From contig CAJTEM010000002.1 of the NCBI GenBank assembly GCA_910575255.1, forward strand, positions 186,001-250,000: a DNA stretch of 64,000 nucleotides. Reading direction: 5' to 3'. The translations under genes and the position numbers were made by a program. Numbering within the stretch: position 1 is the stretch's first letter; the number at the start of each line of letters is the position of its first letter. Shown in pieces: positions 26,320-33,687 of this stretch. The notes below the pieces were generated by a model that saw only the letters and a list, made by a program, of their open reading frames with translations, made no database searches and was not told the DNA's origin. The stretch is from Lachnospiraceae bacterium. GTDB lineage: Bacteria; Bacillota; Clostridia; Lachnospirales; Lachnospiraceae.

Positions 26320-26474
26320 GAATCACCTCCCTGTACACGTTTCTCACGGTTGCCGGAAATGAAATGCTCTTGCGAATGCAGCGCCTCTGAATGTCTCACA
26401 AAAATCGCTGACAGGGAAATTCCCATAATCCCGAGGATAATCATAATCATTGGGTGCTGTTCCAGGTATTTCAC
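26316..26474 (-). pseudogene. N-terminal fragment of a DMT (EamA-type) transporter
   Basis: 52 codons starting at GTG with AGGAGG 6 bases upstream. KYLEQHPMIMIILGIMGISL and SAIFVRHSEA resemble the first membrane segment of EamA-type drug/metabolite transporters. The rest (from about residue 32) has no likeness, and the frame stops at the start of the RpiR remnant. A small expressed peptide cannot be excluded. Confidence 0.55.
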
Positions 26475-26603
26475 AATGCCCCTCCTGATTCCGGAAAATC
26501 CTCCTGAGGCAAAGCATTATGTGTGGATTGGCTGGTTACAAGGGAAAACTCTCACATAACATAATCAAAATGTCAAAATCTGCCATCCACACCTTATCAC
26601 AGA

Positions 26604-26735
26604 TTAAATTCTTCCGCAAGTCACCCGCTTTTCAAAGGCATCAAACAAGGCCTGGGAGCCGGGCTGCTCATAGGGAACCATACACACCCGTCCCGACTTC
26701 ATTTTCAGATACGGGTACAGGCCGGAATACAGTCG
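26604..26735 (-). pseudogene. C-terminal scrap of a possible class II aldolase
   Basis: An open stretch with no start reads LKMKSGRVCMVPYEQPGSQ then ALFDAFEKRV. The VPYxxPGSQAL pattern recalls class II aldolase/adducin proteins, whose partners in four-carbon sugar-acid breakdown include DUF1537 kinases (a scrap of one lies at 27619). The assignment rests on one motif. Confidence 0.4.
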
Positions 26736-26738
26736 GTC

Positions 26739-26870
26739 TCATCCCTCACCGGCACAAAACTCCACCAAAGCAGCCGCTGTCATAACCCCCAGGGCATTGG
26801 AACCTGTCACCACATGAATGATGGCCGCAATGATAATCGCAAAAACCCCTAACACATATCCAGTTGCCAT
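26739..26870 (-). pseudogene. N-terminal scrap of a membrane transporter
   Basis: 43 codons from ATG 26870 with GGAGGG 7 bases upstream: MATGYVLGVFAIIIAAIIHV then TGSNALGVMTAAALV, one or two membrane segments, then a stop. Looks like the start of a larger permease, possibly for sugar acids; the family is not certain. Confidence 0.4.
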
Positions 26871-26951
26871 AAATAAACCCTCCGTTTTTATTTGATACCA
26901 GTTGATTAAGCAACTTCTGTGCCAGAGTTTAACTCCCATCTTTAACCACAC

Positions 26952-27258
26952 CGAAAATGTCGAAAAACCATCAAAAAATGCAACCGTTCAGACAGACCTT
27001 TTCTCACCCGTCCACACCAGACAAAAAAGATAAAATGTCCATCCCATGCTGAATTTAACAGAAATTTCAGCATACAAGCAAACTAATCCCCAGAACATGT
27101 TTGAAAATCCCTGTCAAATCCCCACCATCTAAACAGTTGCCAGAAAATTATAGTTTCACCACACAAATCCCAAATACATCCCGCCAATAACCTGTAGCAA
27201 ATACAACAATATTGCAACACAATCCCTATCCAGAAAACACAATGCTGCTGCTCACGGG
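26952..27258. other. Intergenic stretch with no recognisable content
   Basis: AT-rich, C-poor-in-coding sequence before repeat copy B. Contains one partial match to the 23-bp dispersed repeat (ATGTTTGAAAATCCCTGTC near 27100). I see no gene, promoter of note or RNA here. Confidence 0.5.
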
Positions 27259-27567
27259 CAATGTCAGTAAGTTAAGCTGTTCCAAAAGGTACGCCAGGGA
27301 AACGGGGAGAGAAGCCATCGGAAAGGGTCTGCTGCTTTTTCCGGTTTCGAGATCAAGAATTCCTAAAATTTCTGAATTTTGCTAATAACGAAACGAAAAT
27401 TCACAAACTCGCTCCGCTCAGACAGTGTGAATTTTCGTTTCAACGCAAAACTCAGAAATTCAAGGACTTCTATATCTCTGCAAAGTCAAAATCCGCAGAC
27501 CCTTTCCGATGGCTTCTCTCCCCGTTTCCCTGGCTGTGTTTCGCGATCCCTTAACTTACTGACATTG
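27259..27567. repeat. Foldback repeat, full-length copy B (309 bp)
   Basis: Exactly the same length as copy A, with the same terminal inverted repeats. Paired arms differ from copy A in a compensating way: GGAAATGGTCTG/CAGACCATTTCC in A is GGAAAGGGTCTG/CAGACCCTTTCC here. No clear flanking duplication. Confidence 0.85.
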
Positions 27568-27618
27568 GGGATGAAAAGTAACTCTTAATTGAAAATCAAT
27601 CCAGAAATGAGGTATGAA

Positions 27619-27762
27619 ATGAACAATTCCTTATTGTGGGGATGTATTGCCGATGATTTTACCGGCGCCAGTGACGCGGCCTCCTTCTTGGTGAAAGGAG
27701 GCCTGAAAACCATTTTATTTAACGGTCTCCCCTCCTTTGCCCCCGAGGACTGTCAGGCTATT
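27619..27762 (+). pseudogene. N-terminal fragment of a DUF1537 four-carbon acid sugar kinase
   Basis: Begins MNNSLLWGCIADDFTGASDA, the diagnostic DUF1537/OtnK start, and runs through SFLVKGGLKTILFNGLP to EDCQAI. At about 27762 it stops abruptly at the 3' end of the opposing RsgI-like gene; the remaining ~400 residues are missing. The frame that continues is only the complement of the RsgI-like repeats. Confidence 0.88.
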
Positions 27763-28825
27763 CATGTCCATGCCCCTTCCTGCCCCCATTACCGCTGCCC
27801 CTTCCATGATGGCCGTGCCTGCTGTGTTCCCCTTCCCAGGTCTCCGGTTCCTCTCCATCCTCCGCCCCGGCTCCGGCTCCTCCGGGCTGCCCCTTTCCGT
27901 TCCCTGCCGCGGCTTCACTGGCCTGCCCTTCCTCCTTCTCCGCCCCGGCTCCGGCTCCTCCGGGCTGCTCCTTTCCGTTCCCTGCCGCGGCTTCGCTGGC
28001 CTCCCCTTTCTCCTTTTCCGCCCCGGCTCCGGCTCCTCCGGGCTGCCCCTTTCCGTTCCCTGCCTGACTCGGGCTGCCCGGCCCGCTCCCGCCTGTCCAG
28101 GCTCTCCCGTGATGATGCGGATGCTCCTCTGCCTCCTCCGGCAGTTCCTCCGCCAAATCCCGAATCTCCCTCATGGTCATGTCCTGGATTTCCTCTGGGG
28201 TAATATCAGGGAACAGCTTTTGCAGTTCCAGGAAAGCCCGGTACTTTCCACAGGACATCCCATGATCATGGGCCGGGGCAACCTCCCTGGAATCAGCAGA
28301 ATAGCAGTAGGTATTTTGATGCCCTGCCGCACAGCTTTCCATGTCCGAAAGAATTCTCGTTGACTGGACTCCCTTGGACTCCATAACCGTAATTGTCAGG
28401 ATCTCGTCCTGGGATAAAAGAGCGGCCACTTTTTCACTTTCCAGTATCCGGCTGACCGCCTCCTGGTATCCCATAAACCGGATATCCAGAGAAGCAGCCA
28501 ATGCCTGCCCATCCTCATTGTAAGCCTCCACTGCCACCACCCGGTCAAACCGGTTAATCCCCAGTTCCAGGGAAGGATTGACATCAATACTGATCTTCGC
28601 TGTGGGGGTAAAGTAAAACCAGTGTCCCCCAAATACCAGAATCAGCAGGCATAAGGCGGCAGAGACAATGGGCCGACAGAATGCCATCCTTTGAGGGCAA
28701 AACCTTCTTTGTTCTGTATATCCCCTGGTCTTATCCGCAAGGAATTCCCTGGTCTTGTCCTTTAACTCCTCCCCGGCCTGCACCTGAGCAAAGGCGTTCT
28801 TTATTCTGTCATTCATATCCCTCAC
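27758..28825 (-). CDS. RsgI-like anti-sigma factor
   Basis: 355-aa membrane protein. Residues about 1-50 form the cytoplasmic anti-sigma part; a membrane segment follows (about 50-70, VSAALCLLILVFGGHWFYF). Then comes an extracellular domain with ISIDVNPSLELGINRFDRVV, the conserved block of RsgI-type proteins. The C-terminus is a low-complexity tail of 26-residue tandem repeats (GNGKEQPGGAGAGAEKEEGQ) ending in a His/Gly-rich stretch. It overlaps the sigma factor gene by 17 bp, so the two are coupled; it should hold that sigma factor inactive until a surface signal arrives. Confidence 0.85.
   Translation of the reverse strand: MRDMNDRIKNAFAQVQAGEELKDKTREFLADKTRGYTEQRRFCPQRMAFCRPIVSAALCLLILVFGGHWFYFTPTAKISIDVNPSLELGINRFDRVVAVEAYNEDGQALAASLDIRFMGYQEAVSRILESEKVAALLSQDEILTITVMESKGVQSTRILSDMESCAAGHQNTYCYSADSREVAPAHDHGMSCGKYRAFLELQKLFPDITPEEIQDMTMREIRDLAEELPEEAEEHPHHHGRAWTGGSGPGSPSQAGNGKGQPGGAGAGAEKEKGEASEAAAGNGKEQPGGAGAGAEKEEGQASEAAAGNGKGQPGGAGAGAEDGEEPETWEGEHSRHGHHGRGSGNGGRKGHGHE
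27863..28085. repeat. Tandem repeat, period 78 bp, inside the RsgI-like gene
   Basis: The string CGCCCCGGCTCC begins at 27863, 27941 and 28019, exactly 78 bp apart, giving three in-frame 26-residue units. Copies are nearly identical at DNA level, so the number is likely to vary between strains. Confidence 0.8.
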
Positions 28826-29315
28826 CTCCTAACCTTTCCCGGAGCATCTGTTTCGCCCGTGTCAGGAGCGTATAGATGGTATTGACATTTTTCCCCAGAA
28901 TCCGGCTGATCTGTGGGGCCGTATAATCCTCATAATAATGCAGGTATACCACTTCCCGGTATTTGACAGGAAGGGAAAGCACTGCCTCCAGAACCTCCCG
29001 GTTGTCCGGCAAAAGGAGGGCTGGCTGCTCCATCACCTCCTCAAGGGATACGGTATGGCTGCGGAAAAAGCTTTTCAGCAAATCCTTGCAGGCATTGACC
29101 GTGACCCGGATGAACCAGGCCTTCTCGTGCTCCTCATTTTCAAAGGAAACAGAACTAAGGACATACTTCAAAAAAACCGTTTGAAATATGTCCTCGGTAT
29201 CCGCATGATTCTTCAGATGTACCATGCAAAGCCGCCGAACCATGTCCGAATATTGTTCAACGACCCGGTTTACCTCCTGCTCGTTCCGCATCCTGAAACT
29301 CCATTCATCCGCCAA
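28809..29315 (-). CDS. ECF-type RNA polymerase sigma factor
   Basis: 168-aa sigma-70 family protein. Region 2 spans about residues 20-90 (DMVRRLCMVHLKNHADTEDI FQTVF is the 2.1-2.2 block) and region 4 about 110-165 (LPVKYREVVYLHYYEDYTAP, then ISRILGKNVNTIYTLLTRAK). Its cognate anti-sigma factor is the overlapping RsgI-like gene. I could not find a matching autoregulated promoter upstream. Confidence 0.9.
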   Translation of the reverse strand: MADEWSFRMRNEQEVNRVVEQYSDMVRRLCMVHLKNHADTEDIFQTVFLKYVLSSVSFENEEHEKAWFIRVTVNACKDLLKSFFRSHTVSLEEVMEQPALLLPDNREVLEAVLSLPVKYREVVYLHYYEDYTAPQISRILGKNVNTIYTLLTRAKQMLRERLGGEGYE

Positions 29316-29491
29316 TTTGTCATTCTGACAGCCAGGCGGCTATCCTGTCCTGACGTCTTGCCTGGCTGACCTGGCATTCATCCTGTCCCGGCTCCCGGCT
29401 GGTTGACCTGCTGGCTTATCCCTTGCTTATCTCAGAGCCTGCTGCCCTGACGCCTTTTTCGTCCTGGCCTGCCGACCCGATATCCTGCCTC

Positions 29492-29839
29492 CTACCGGCA
29501 ATGCCTCCCATGCCTTCCGCGGCCGCCATAGCATCCATGGCCATAGCCAGTGCCGTCATGGGGGCAGGTGCCATCTGCATAATAATCACAAATGCCATCA
29601 TTATTCGCATCTGCATAATGCCTTCCATGCCAGTCATCGTCACTGTCGCTCATACCGCAATAATCACAGATGCCGTCTCCGTCCTCATCCGCATAGGCAC
29701 AAACTGTTCCGGCAAAATCACAGACCACGTCATGGTTTGCATCCTGGTAATGGCAGCCCCGGCCTGCGGCAAATGCGCTTGTGGTTCCCAGGCTGAATAT
29801 CGCTGCCGCTGTCAATATCCCTGCTAATCGTTTTTTCAT
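29492..29839 (-). CDS. Small secreted Asp/Cys-rich protein
   Basis: 115-aa protein with a clear signal peptide (MKKRLAGILTAAAIFSLGTT, cleavage likely after SAFA). The mature part has three units of the type DANHDVVCDF, DEDGDGICDY and DANNDGICDY: acidic loops each followed by Cys, as in calcium-binding repeats. The tail is Gly/His/Arg-rich. AGGAG precedes the ATG. Located just upstream of the sigma/anti-sigma pair on the same strand, so it may be a target or signal of that system. Confidence 0.65.
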   Translation of the reverse strand: MKKRLAGILTAAAIFSLGTTSAFAAGRGCHYQDANHDVVCDFAGTVCAYADEDGDGICDYCGMSDSDDDWHGRHYADANNDGICDYYADGTCPHDGTGYGHGCYGGRGRHGRHCR

Positions 29840-30026
29840 GTACTGAATCTCCTATCCTCATTGATAGCCTTTTCCGGCTTCAACAATAATACGACTGGCC
29901 CCGGCCAATCCATTCAAAAATTTGAAATATTTTGGGGAACCGCTTACCGAACCGACATTGAGTGTGAAAACTTATTGTGCGCACGCTTTTTGTGTTATAC
30001 TATCTCCCGGACAAAAGGAGGTTCCT

Positions 30027-30476
30027 ATGAAAATACTAAAATGGCTGTCCATCGCAGACCGGTTTGCCAAGGTTTATCTGGACAGGCAGCTTGCCCCCCT
30101 GGGGCTCAACAGCAGCCAGCACATGTTTTTGATAAAGATTTGCCAGCAGCCGGGGATTTTACAGGATTCCCTGATCGATACCTTCTATCTTCATCCCAGC
30201 AACATTGTGCGGACGGTGATTGTCCTGGAGCGAAATGGTTTTATCACAAGAACTCCCTATGATAAGGACAAACGCACCTGGCAGTTGTACCCAACGGACA
30301 AGGCAGAAGCCATCATCCGTCAGATCAAAGCCGCCTGTGAACAGACAGAGGCCGTGCTCTTGCAGGGATTTACCGAGGAAGAGGCCGCCCGGTTTGAGGA
30401 AAACCTGATCATGGCGGGAAAACAGATCACAAAAGAATGCAGCATCCGGAGGAAAGAAGATGAATCTGACGCATGA
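30027..30476 (+). CDS. MarR family transcriptional regulator
   Basis: 149-aa winged-helix regulator. DNA-binding part LNSSQHMFLIKICQQPGILQ and DSLIDTFYLHPSNIVRTVIV; wing with RTPYDKDKRTWQLYPTDKA, the classical DxRxxxxxLT-like block. AAAGGAGG precedes the ATG by 6 bases. Its end overlaps the start of the MATE pseudogene by 17 bp, the usual arrangement of a regulator and its efflux pump. Confidence 0.92.
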   Translation: MKILKWLSIADRFAKVYLDRQLAPLGLNSSQHMFLIKICQQPGILQDSLIDTFYLHPSNIVRTVIVLERNGFITRTPYDKDKRTWQLYPTDKAEAIIRQIKAACEQTEAVLLQGFTEEEAARFEENLIMAGKQITKECSIRRKEDESDA

Positions 30477-31686
30477 AAATTCATTAGGTTATGAAAAAAT
30501 ATCCACCTTACTGAAAAAATTCGCGGTTCCCAGCATAACGGCAATGCTGGTCAGTTCCCTCTACAATATTGTAGATCAGATCTTTATCGGCCAGGGTGTA
30601 GGGTATCTGGGAAATGCCGCCACCAATGTATCCTACCCCCTGTCCACCATCTGTCTGGCCATCTCCCTTTTAATCGGCATTGGCTGTTCCTCCCGCTTCT
30701 CCCTTCACCTAGTATAACCCGTTTTAAATAACCTTCCGTTTCGTCAGTCTGCTTTCCCGATAGCACAGAGGGAAAATGCTCAACGTAGCCCCACTACGCC
30801 TCCGCTTTTCCCTCTGCACTCTCGGAAAAGTATCCTTGCCGAAACAGAAAGGTATTTAAAACGGGTTATACTAGGAAGGAAAGAGCCGGAACAGGCCGCA
30901 AAGATTGCGGGAAACGGGGTAAGCTTCATGGCGATTGCCGGCCCCCTCTACTTCCTCATAGCCGAAATCCTGCTCCTTCCGCTCTTAAAGCTGTTCGGGG
31001 CAACCGCAAAGCTACTGCCCTATGCCAGACAGTATGCCGGCATCACCCTGATCGGGATGCCCTTTCTCATTCTCACCAACGGCATGAGCAATCTCATCCG
31101 GGCAGACGGAAACCCCAAATATTCCATGCTCTGTATGGTGGCCGGAGCAATCGTCAATACCATCCTGCTGGCCGTCATCATAGGAATCGCCCAGGGGGTT
31201 CAGCCCATCATCGGCTTTAATTACGGGGCCGAAAAATATAAACGGGTCCGGGAAGCCTACCTTTTGGCAATCCGGTGGAACCTGATTGTCTCAGCCATCG
31301 GCTTTTGCGCCTTCCAGTTCTTCCCGGGATCCATCATATCCCTGTTCGGAAAAGGGGAAGGGCTTTACTTTGAATTTGCCATTCTTTTCATGCGGACCTT
31401 TTTGTTTATGGTGGTGATCAACGGAGTACAGCTGATCTCCTCCAACTTCTTTACTGCCATCGGAAAGGCCATGAAGGGGCTGCTGCTCGCTTTGACCAGG
31501 CAGGTATTCTTCCTGATCCCCCTGATTCTCCTCCTTCCTTTGCGCTTTGGTCTGCCGGGGGTGCTGCTTGCCGGGCCGGTTGCCGATTTCGCCGCCTTTG
31601 CCTTGTCGGTTTTCCTTGTGAGGAGGGAACTGAACCGGCAGCGGCTCCTTTGCCCCCTGTCTGAAAGGGATGCTGCCGGGGTTTAG
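30460..31686 (+). pseudogene. MATE family efflux transporter, interrupted and internally deleted
   Basis: N-terminal part MNLTHENSLGYEKISTLLKK through GVGYLGNAATNVSYPLST to RFSLHL is intact. A 158-bp palindromic element follows with a CTAG duplication; removing the element and one CTAG restores the frame as SLHLGRKEPEQAAKI. Further on, GAIVNTIL runs straight into LAVIIGIAQGVQPIIGFNYG: about 100-120 residues of the middle of a MATE protein are missing in frame. So the pump was lost twice. The C-terminal half to 31686 is otherwise open. Confidence 0.92.
30713..30870. mobile_element. MITE-like palindromic element, 158 bp, in the MATE gene
   Basis: Ends TATAACCCGTTTTAAATA and its complement TATTTAAAACGGGTTATA, flanked on both sides by CTAG (30709-30712 and 30871-30874). 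Internal blocks GATAGCAC, CAACGTAGC...CTACGCC and GCACTCTCGG recur in the elements at 33228-33384 and 61314-61490. No coding capacity; movement would need a transposase from elsewhere. Confidence 0.88.
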
Positions 31687-31972
31687 GAACCGTTCCGATT
31701 TTCCAAAAACAAATCAAAGATGATTCGCTTAAAGAGTGCGTGACATGAATAACAAAATAATTCCGGGATGTCGCAGCATTTGTGCCCCTCTGCCTCCAGT
31801 CTGGCAATATGCTCCTTTCCCAGGCGGTACATTCTCTCGTCTGCCTCTGCCTCACTCTCTCCCGCCTGCATGCCTCCACGGTCTGCAGGGCATGGTTGGA
31901 CTGGGTGGGATAAAACCCTAAGTCGGCTCTCTCCTTTTTCCCCAGAAGTTCTCTTACCTGCTCACAATTCAT
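31683..31972 (-). pseudogene. Small unknown gene with a one-base frameshift
   Basis: Begins MNCEQVRELLGKKERADLG after AGGAGG, and reads to NHALQTVEA. The same style of protein then continues one frame over as MQAGESEAEADERMYRLGKE and ends KRIIFDLFLENRNGS. Inserting one base in GAGGCATGCAG rejoins them (about 96 aa, with Cys-Cys in GHKCCDIPELFCYSC). Not recognised. A sequencing error would give an intact gene. Confidence 0.5.
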
Positions 31973-32052
31973 CTTTTCCCGCCTCCTTTTTTTATGTTTT
32001 TCAAATGCCGCTGTCTGCTCCCTTTTACGGCGGCTTCCGGCAGGCAAAGGAA

Positions 32053-32838
32053 TCAGTGATGATCGCGGCAATGGTTATGGTCTCCGCAGCCATGCTCCCC
32101 GCAGGTGTGCTCCTGGCCGTGGTGATGGTCGTGATGACTGCACCGGATGTCTGGGTTGAATTCCAGGCTGCCGGCGGCCAGGGCCTCTGCAGCCTTGTCA
32201 GCCTCCCCGGATACGCCGCCGTACAGCTTGATTCCGGCTGCTGCCAGGGCCGCCTGGGCTCCGCCTCCGATGCCGCCGCAGATCAGGGCATCCACCTGCA
32301 GGGCACTGAGAACACCGGCCAATGCCCCGTGGCCGCTGCCATTGGTGTCCACCACCTCAGAGGAGGTAATCACCCCATCCGTAATATCGTAAACCTTAAA
32401 CTGTTCTGTGTGGCCGAAATGCTGGAAAATCTGGCCGCCTTCATAAGTTACTGCAACTCTCATAGCAAACTCTCCTTTTGATTTTTTGCATTTTTGATGG
32501 TATTGGTGCTTAAAACATCCGTCTTGTCCGCAATGGGTGGCCCGGCCGTCACACAGCCAGAAGTCCCCTCCCTCAATGCGCAGCGCAAGCCCGTCAACAA
32601 GCACAGCTGCCAGCTTTTTTCTGGCGCTTTCATAGATTCTCTGCACCGTAGTCCGGGCAATCTGCATAAATTCACAGCACTGTTCCTGAGACAACCCCTC
32701 CTTGTCGATCAGCCGGATAGCCTCATATTCGTCCACGGTCAGAATGACCGGTGCTTTCTGTTCTCCGGCCTGGGAAGGGAGAAATTCCAGGACTTGAGGG
32801 AAATGACATACTTTTCTGCATTTTGTAGGTCTTGGCAT
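32053..32838 (-). CDS. DUF134 HTH protein fused to a NifX/NifB-type cofactor-binding domain
   Basis: 261 aa. Residues 1-110 are DUF134: MPRPTKCRKVCHFPQ, then LTVDEYEAIRLIDKEGLSQE and CCEFMQIARTTVQRIYESAR (sigma-region-4-like HTH). After a Cys/His linker, residues about 130-230 form a dinitrogenase iron-molybdenum cofactor domain (MRVAVTYEGGQIFQHFGHTE, ICGGIGGGAQAALAAAGIKL). The tail is very His/Cys-rich (CSHHDHHHGQEHTCGEHGC). Start at ATG 32838 behind AAAGGAG. It looks like a metal- or Fe-S-responsive regulator in one chain, with its own very strong promoter. Confidence 0.88.
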   Translation of the reverse strand: MPRPTKCRKVCHFPQVLEFLPSQAGEQKAPVILTVDEYEAIRLIDKEGLSQEQCCEFMQIARTTVQRIYESARKKLAAVLVDGLALRIEGGDFWLCDGRATHCGQDGCFKHQYHQKCKKSKGEFAMRVAVTYEGGQIFQHFGHTEQFKVYDITDGVITSSEVVDTNGSGHGALAGVLSALQVDALICGGIGGGAQAALAAAGIKLYGGVSGEADKAAEALAAGSLEFNPDIRCSHHDHHHGQEHTCGEHGCGDHNHCRDHH

Positions 32839-32957
32839 AAAGGCTCCTTTCCCCTGGGATAAAAATGGTCGATTTCTCAAATTCTGACATGGCTGTTGCC
32901 ATGCCTGGGTTTGTGAAACCACATCCCCGCAAGTGGGGATGAATGGGACTGGCATTT

Positions 32958-32986
32958 ATTATAAGCCGGTTTTGGACATATGTCAA
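32958..32986 (-). promoter_or_regulatory. Consensus promoter with overlapping palindrome upstream of the DUF134-NifX gene
   Basis: On the minus strand: -35 TTGACA (32986-32981), exactly 17-bp spacer, -10 TATAAT (32963-32958), a perfect sigma-A consensus. GACATATGTC, a 10-bp palindrome (32975-32984), covers the -35 and is a likely operator. The ~115-base leader that follows can form two hairpins (CATCCCC/GGGGATG and GCATGGC/GCCATGT). Confidence 0.8.
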
Positions 32987-33130
32987 TAATAAGCCCAGGA
33001 ATGTCAGTATTGCCAAAAAAAGAAAGCTATGCTATGATGGCTACTGTTTATGTGCAATCCGTGATGTTGGGGGCAAAAGGAGGGCGGTAATCCGCTCCGG
33101 CAAAGCCATTCATTTTGTAAAGGAAAAAAT

Positions 33131-33226
33131 ATGGAATTAAAAGAATTATACGGCTGCATTGGTCTGCAAGCCGAGATGGTGAAAAAACTGAATGATTCCG
33201 GCAGGCAAGTCCGCCTCCATCCCCTA
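33131..33226 (+). pseudogene. N-terminal fragment of a probable acyltransferase
   Basis: Reads MELKELYGCIGLQAEMVKKL through SGRQVRLHP and then enters a MITE-like element at CTAG (33224). I associate this start with an acyltransferase family common in Clostridia; that is from memory and moderately sure. The remainder of the gene is absent. Confidence 0.5.
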
Positions 33227-33227
33227 G

Positions 33228-33384
33228 TACAACGAATATTAAGTAATTGGCAGTTTGACTTGTTTATTTCCCTGATAGCACTACTCCCCAAGCCTCGACG
33301 TAGCCACCGCTACGCCTGCGTTTGTGAAGCAGCACTCTCAGGAAAATATTCTGCGTCAAACTATCCAAAACTTAATTTTCGTTG
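33228..33384. mobile_element. MITE-like palindromic element, 157 bp, second copy
   Basis: Left end TACAACGAATATTAAG after CTAG; right end CTTAATTTTCGTTG. The inner blocks CTGATAGCAC, CTCGACGTAGCC...GCTACGCCTGCG and GCACTCTCAGG match the element at 30713. The right side lacks CTAG and passes into a different truncated gene (AraC), so the element sits at a rearrangement joint. Confidence 0.78.
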
Positions 33385-33659
33385 AGCCGGCAGGAGATCA
33401 GGTATTCTATGAGGCTCTGATTCAGGCTTTTGCGAAAGCTGCGCATAACCTCCCGTTCACTTATCCCTATGGCATCCGCAATTTGCGTTGCTGTGATTTT
33501 ATCCTTATAATGGCTATGGATACAGGAAAGCATATTTCGGTTTCTGTCCGATGATTCAAGCCTTGATGATTGGCTTGTCTTATCATTGATCCGAATGTCC
33601 TCTAAAAGCAAAAGCCAGGTTTCAGAAAATATTTCTGGTTTGAAATTCCACATTCTCAT
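33372..33659 (-). pseudogene. AraC family regulator fragment
   Basis: Contains most of an AraC DNA-binding domain (MLSCIHSHYKDKITATQIAD, then ISEREVMRSFRKSLNQSLIE and YLISCRLNE), cut off at its right end by the palindromic element and lacking the N-terminal sensory domain. Not functional as it stands. Confidence 0.85.
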
Positions 33660-33687
33660 GGGATTGCAATTCCTTTAGCTGCCCTGT

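Noticed and set aside
15655-27588. Three frames with the shared text KRKFTNSLRSDSVNFRF (near 16236, 24153 and 27379) that could look like a conserved small protein family.
   Set aside because: They all lie in the same part of the foldback repeat and are made by its palindromic arms. Similarity comes from the repeat DNA, and none has a ribosome site.
27863-28085. Regularly spaced repeats that might be read as a CRISPR array.
   Set aside because: The 78-bp unit has no spacers, keeps the reading frame of the anti-sigma gene and encodes a 26-residue protein repeat. No cas genes are near.
27589-28363. Long Pro/Leu/Ser/Arg-rich plus-strand frames.
   Set aside because: They are the complement of the Gly/Ala/Glu repeat tail of the anti-sigma gene. 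Only the first part (27619-27762) is a true gene fragment.
31451-32071. A 206-residue minus-strand frame crossing the end of the MATE pseudogene.
   Set aside because: Only its middle (31870-31972) belongs to a real small gene; the rest is out-of-frame sequence of the neighbours.
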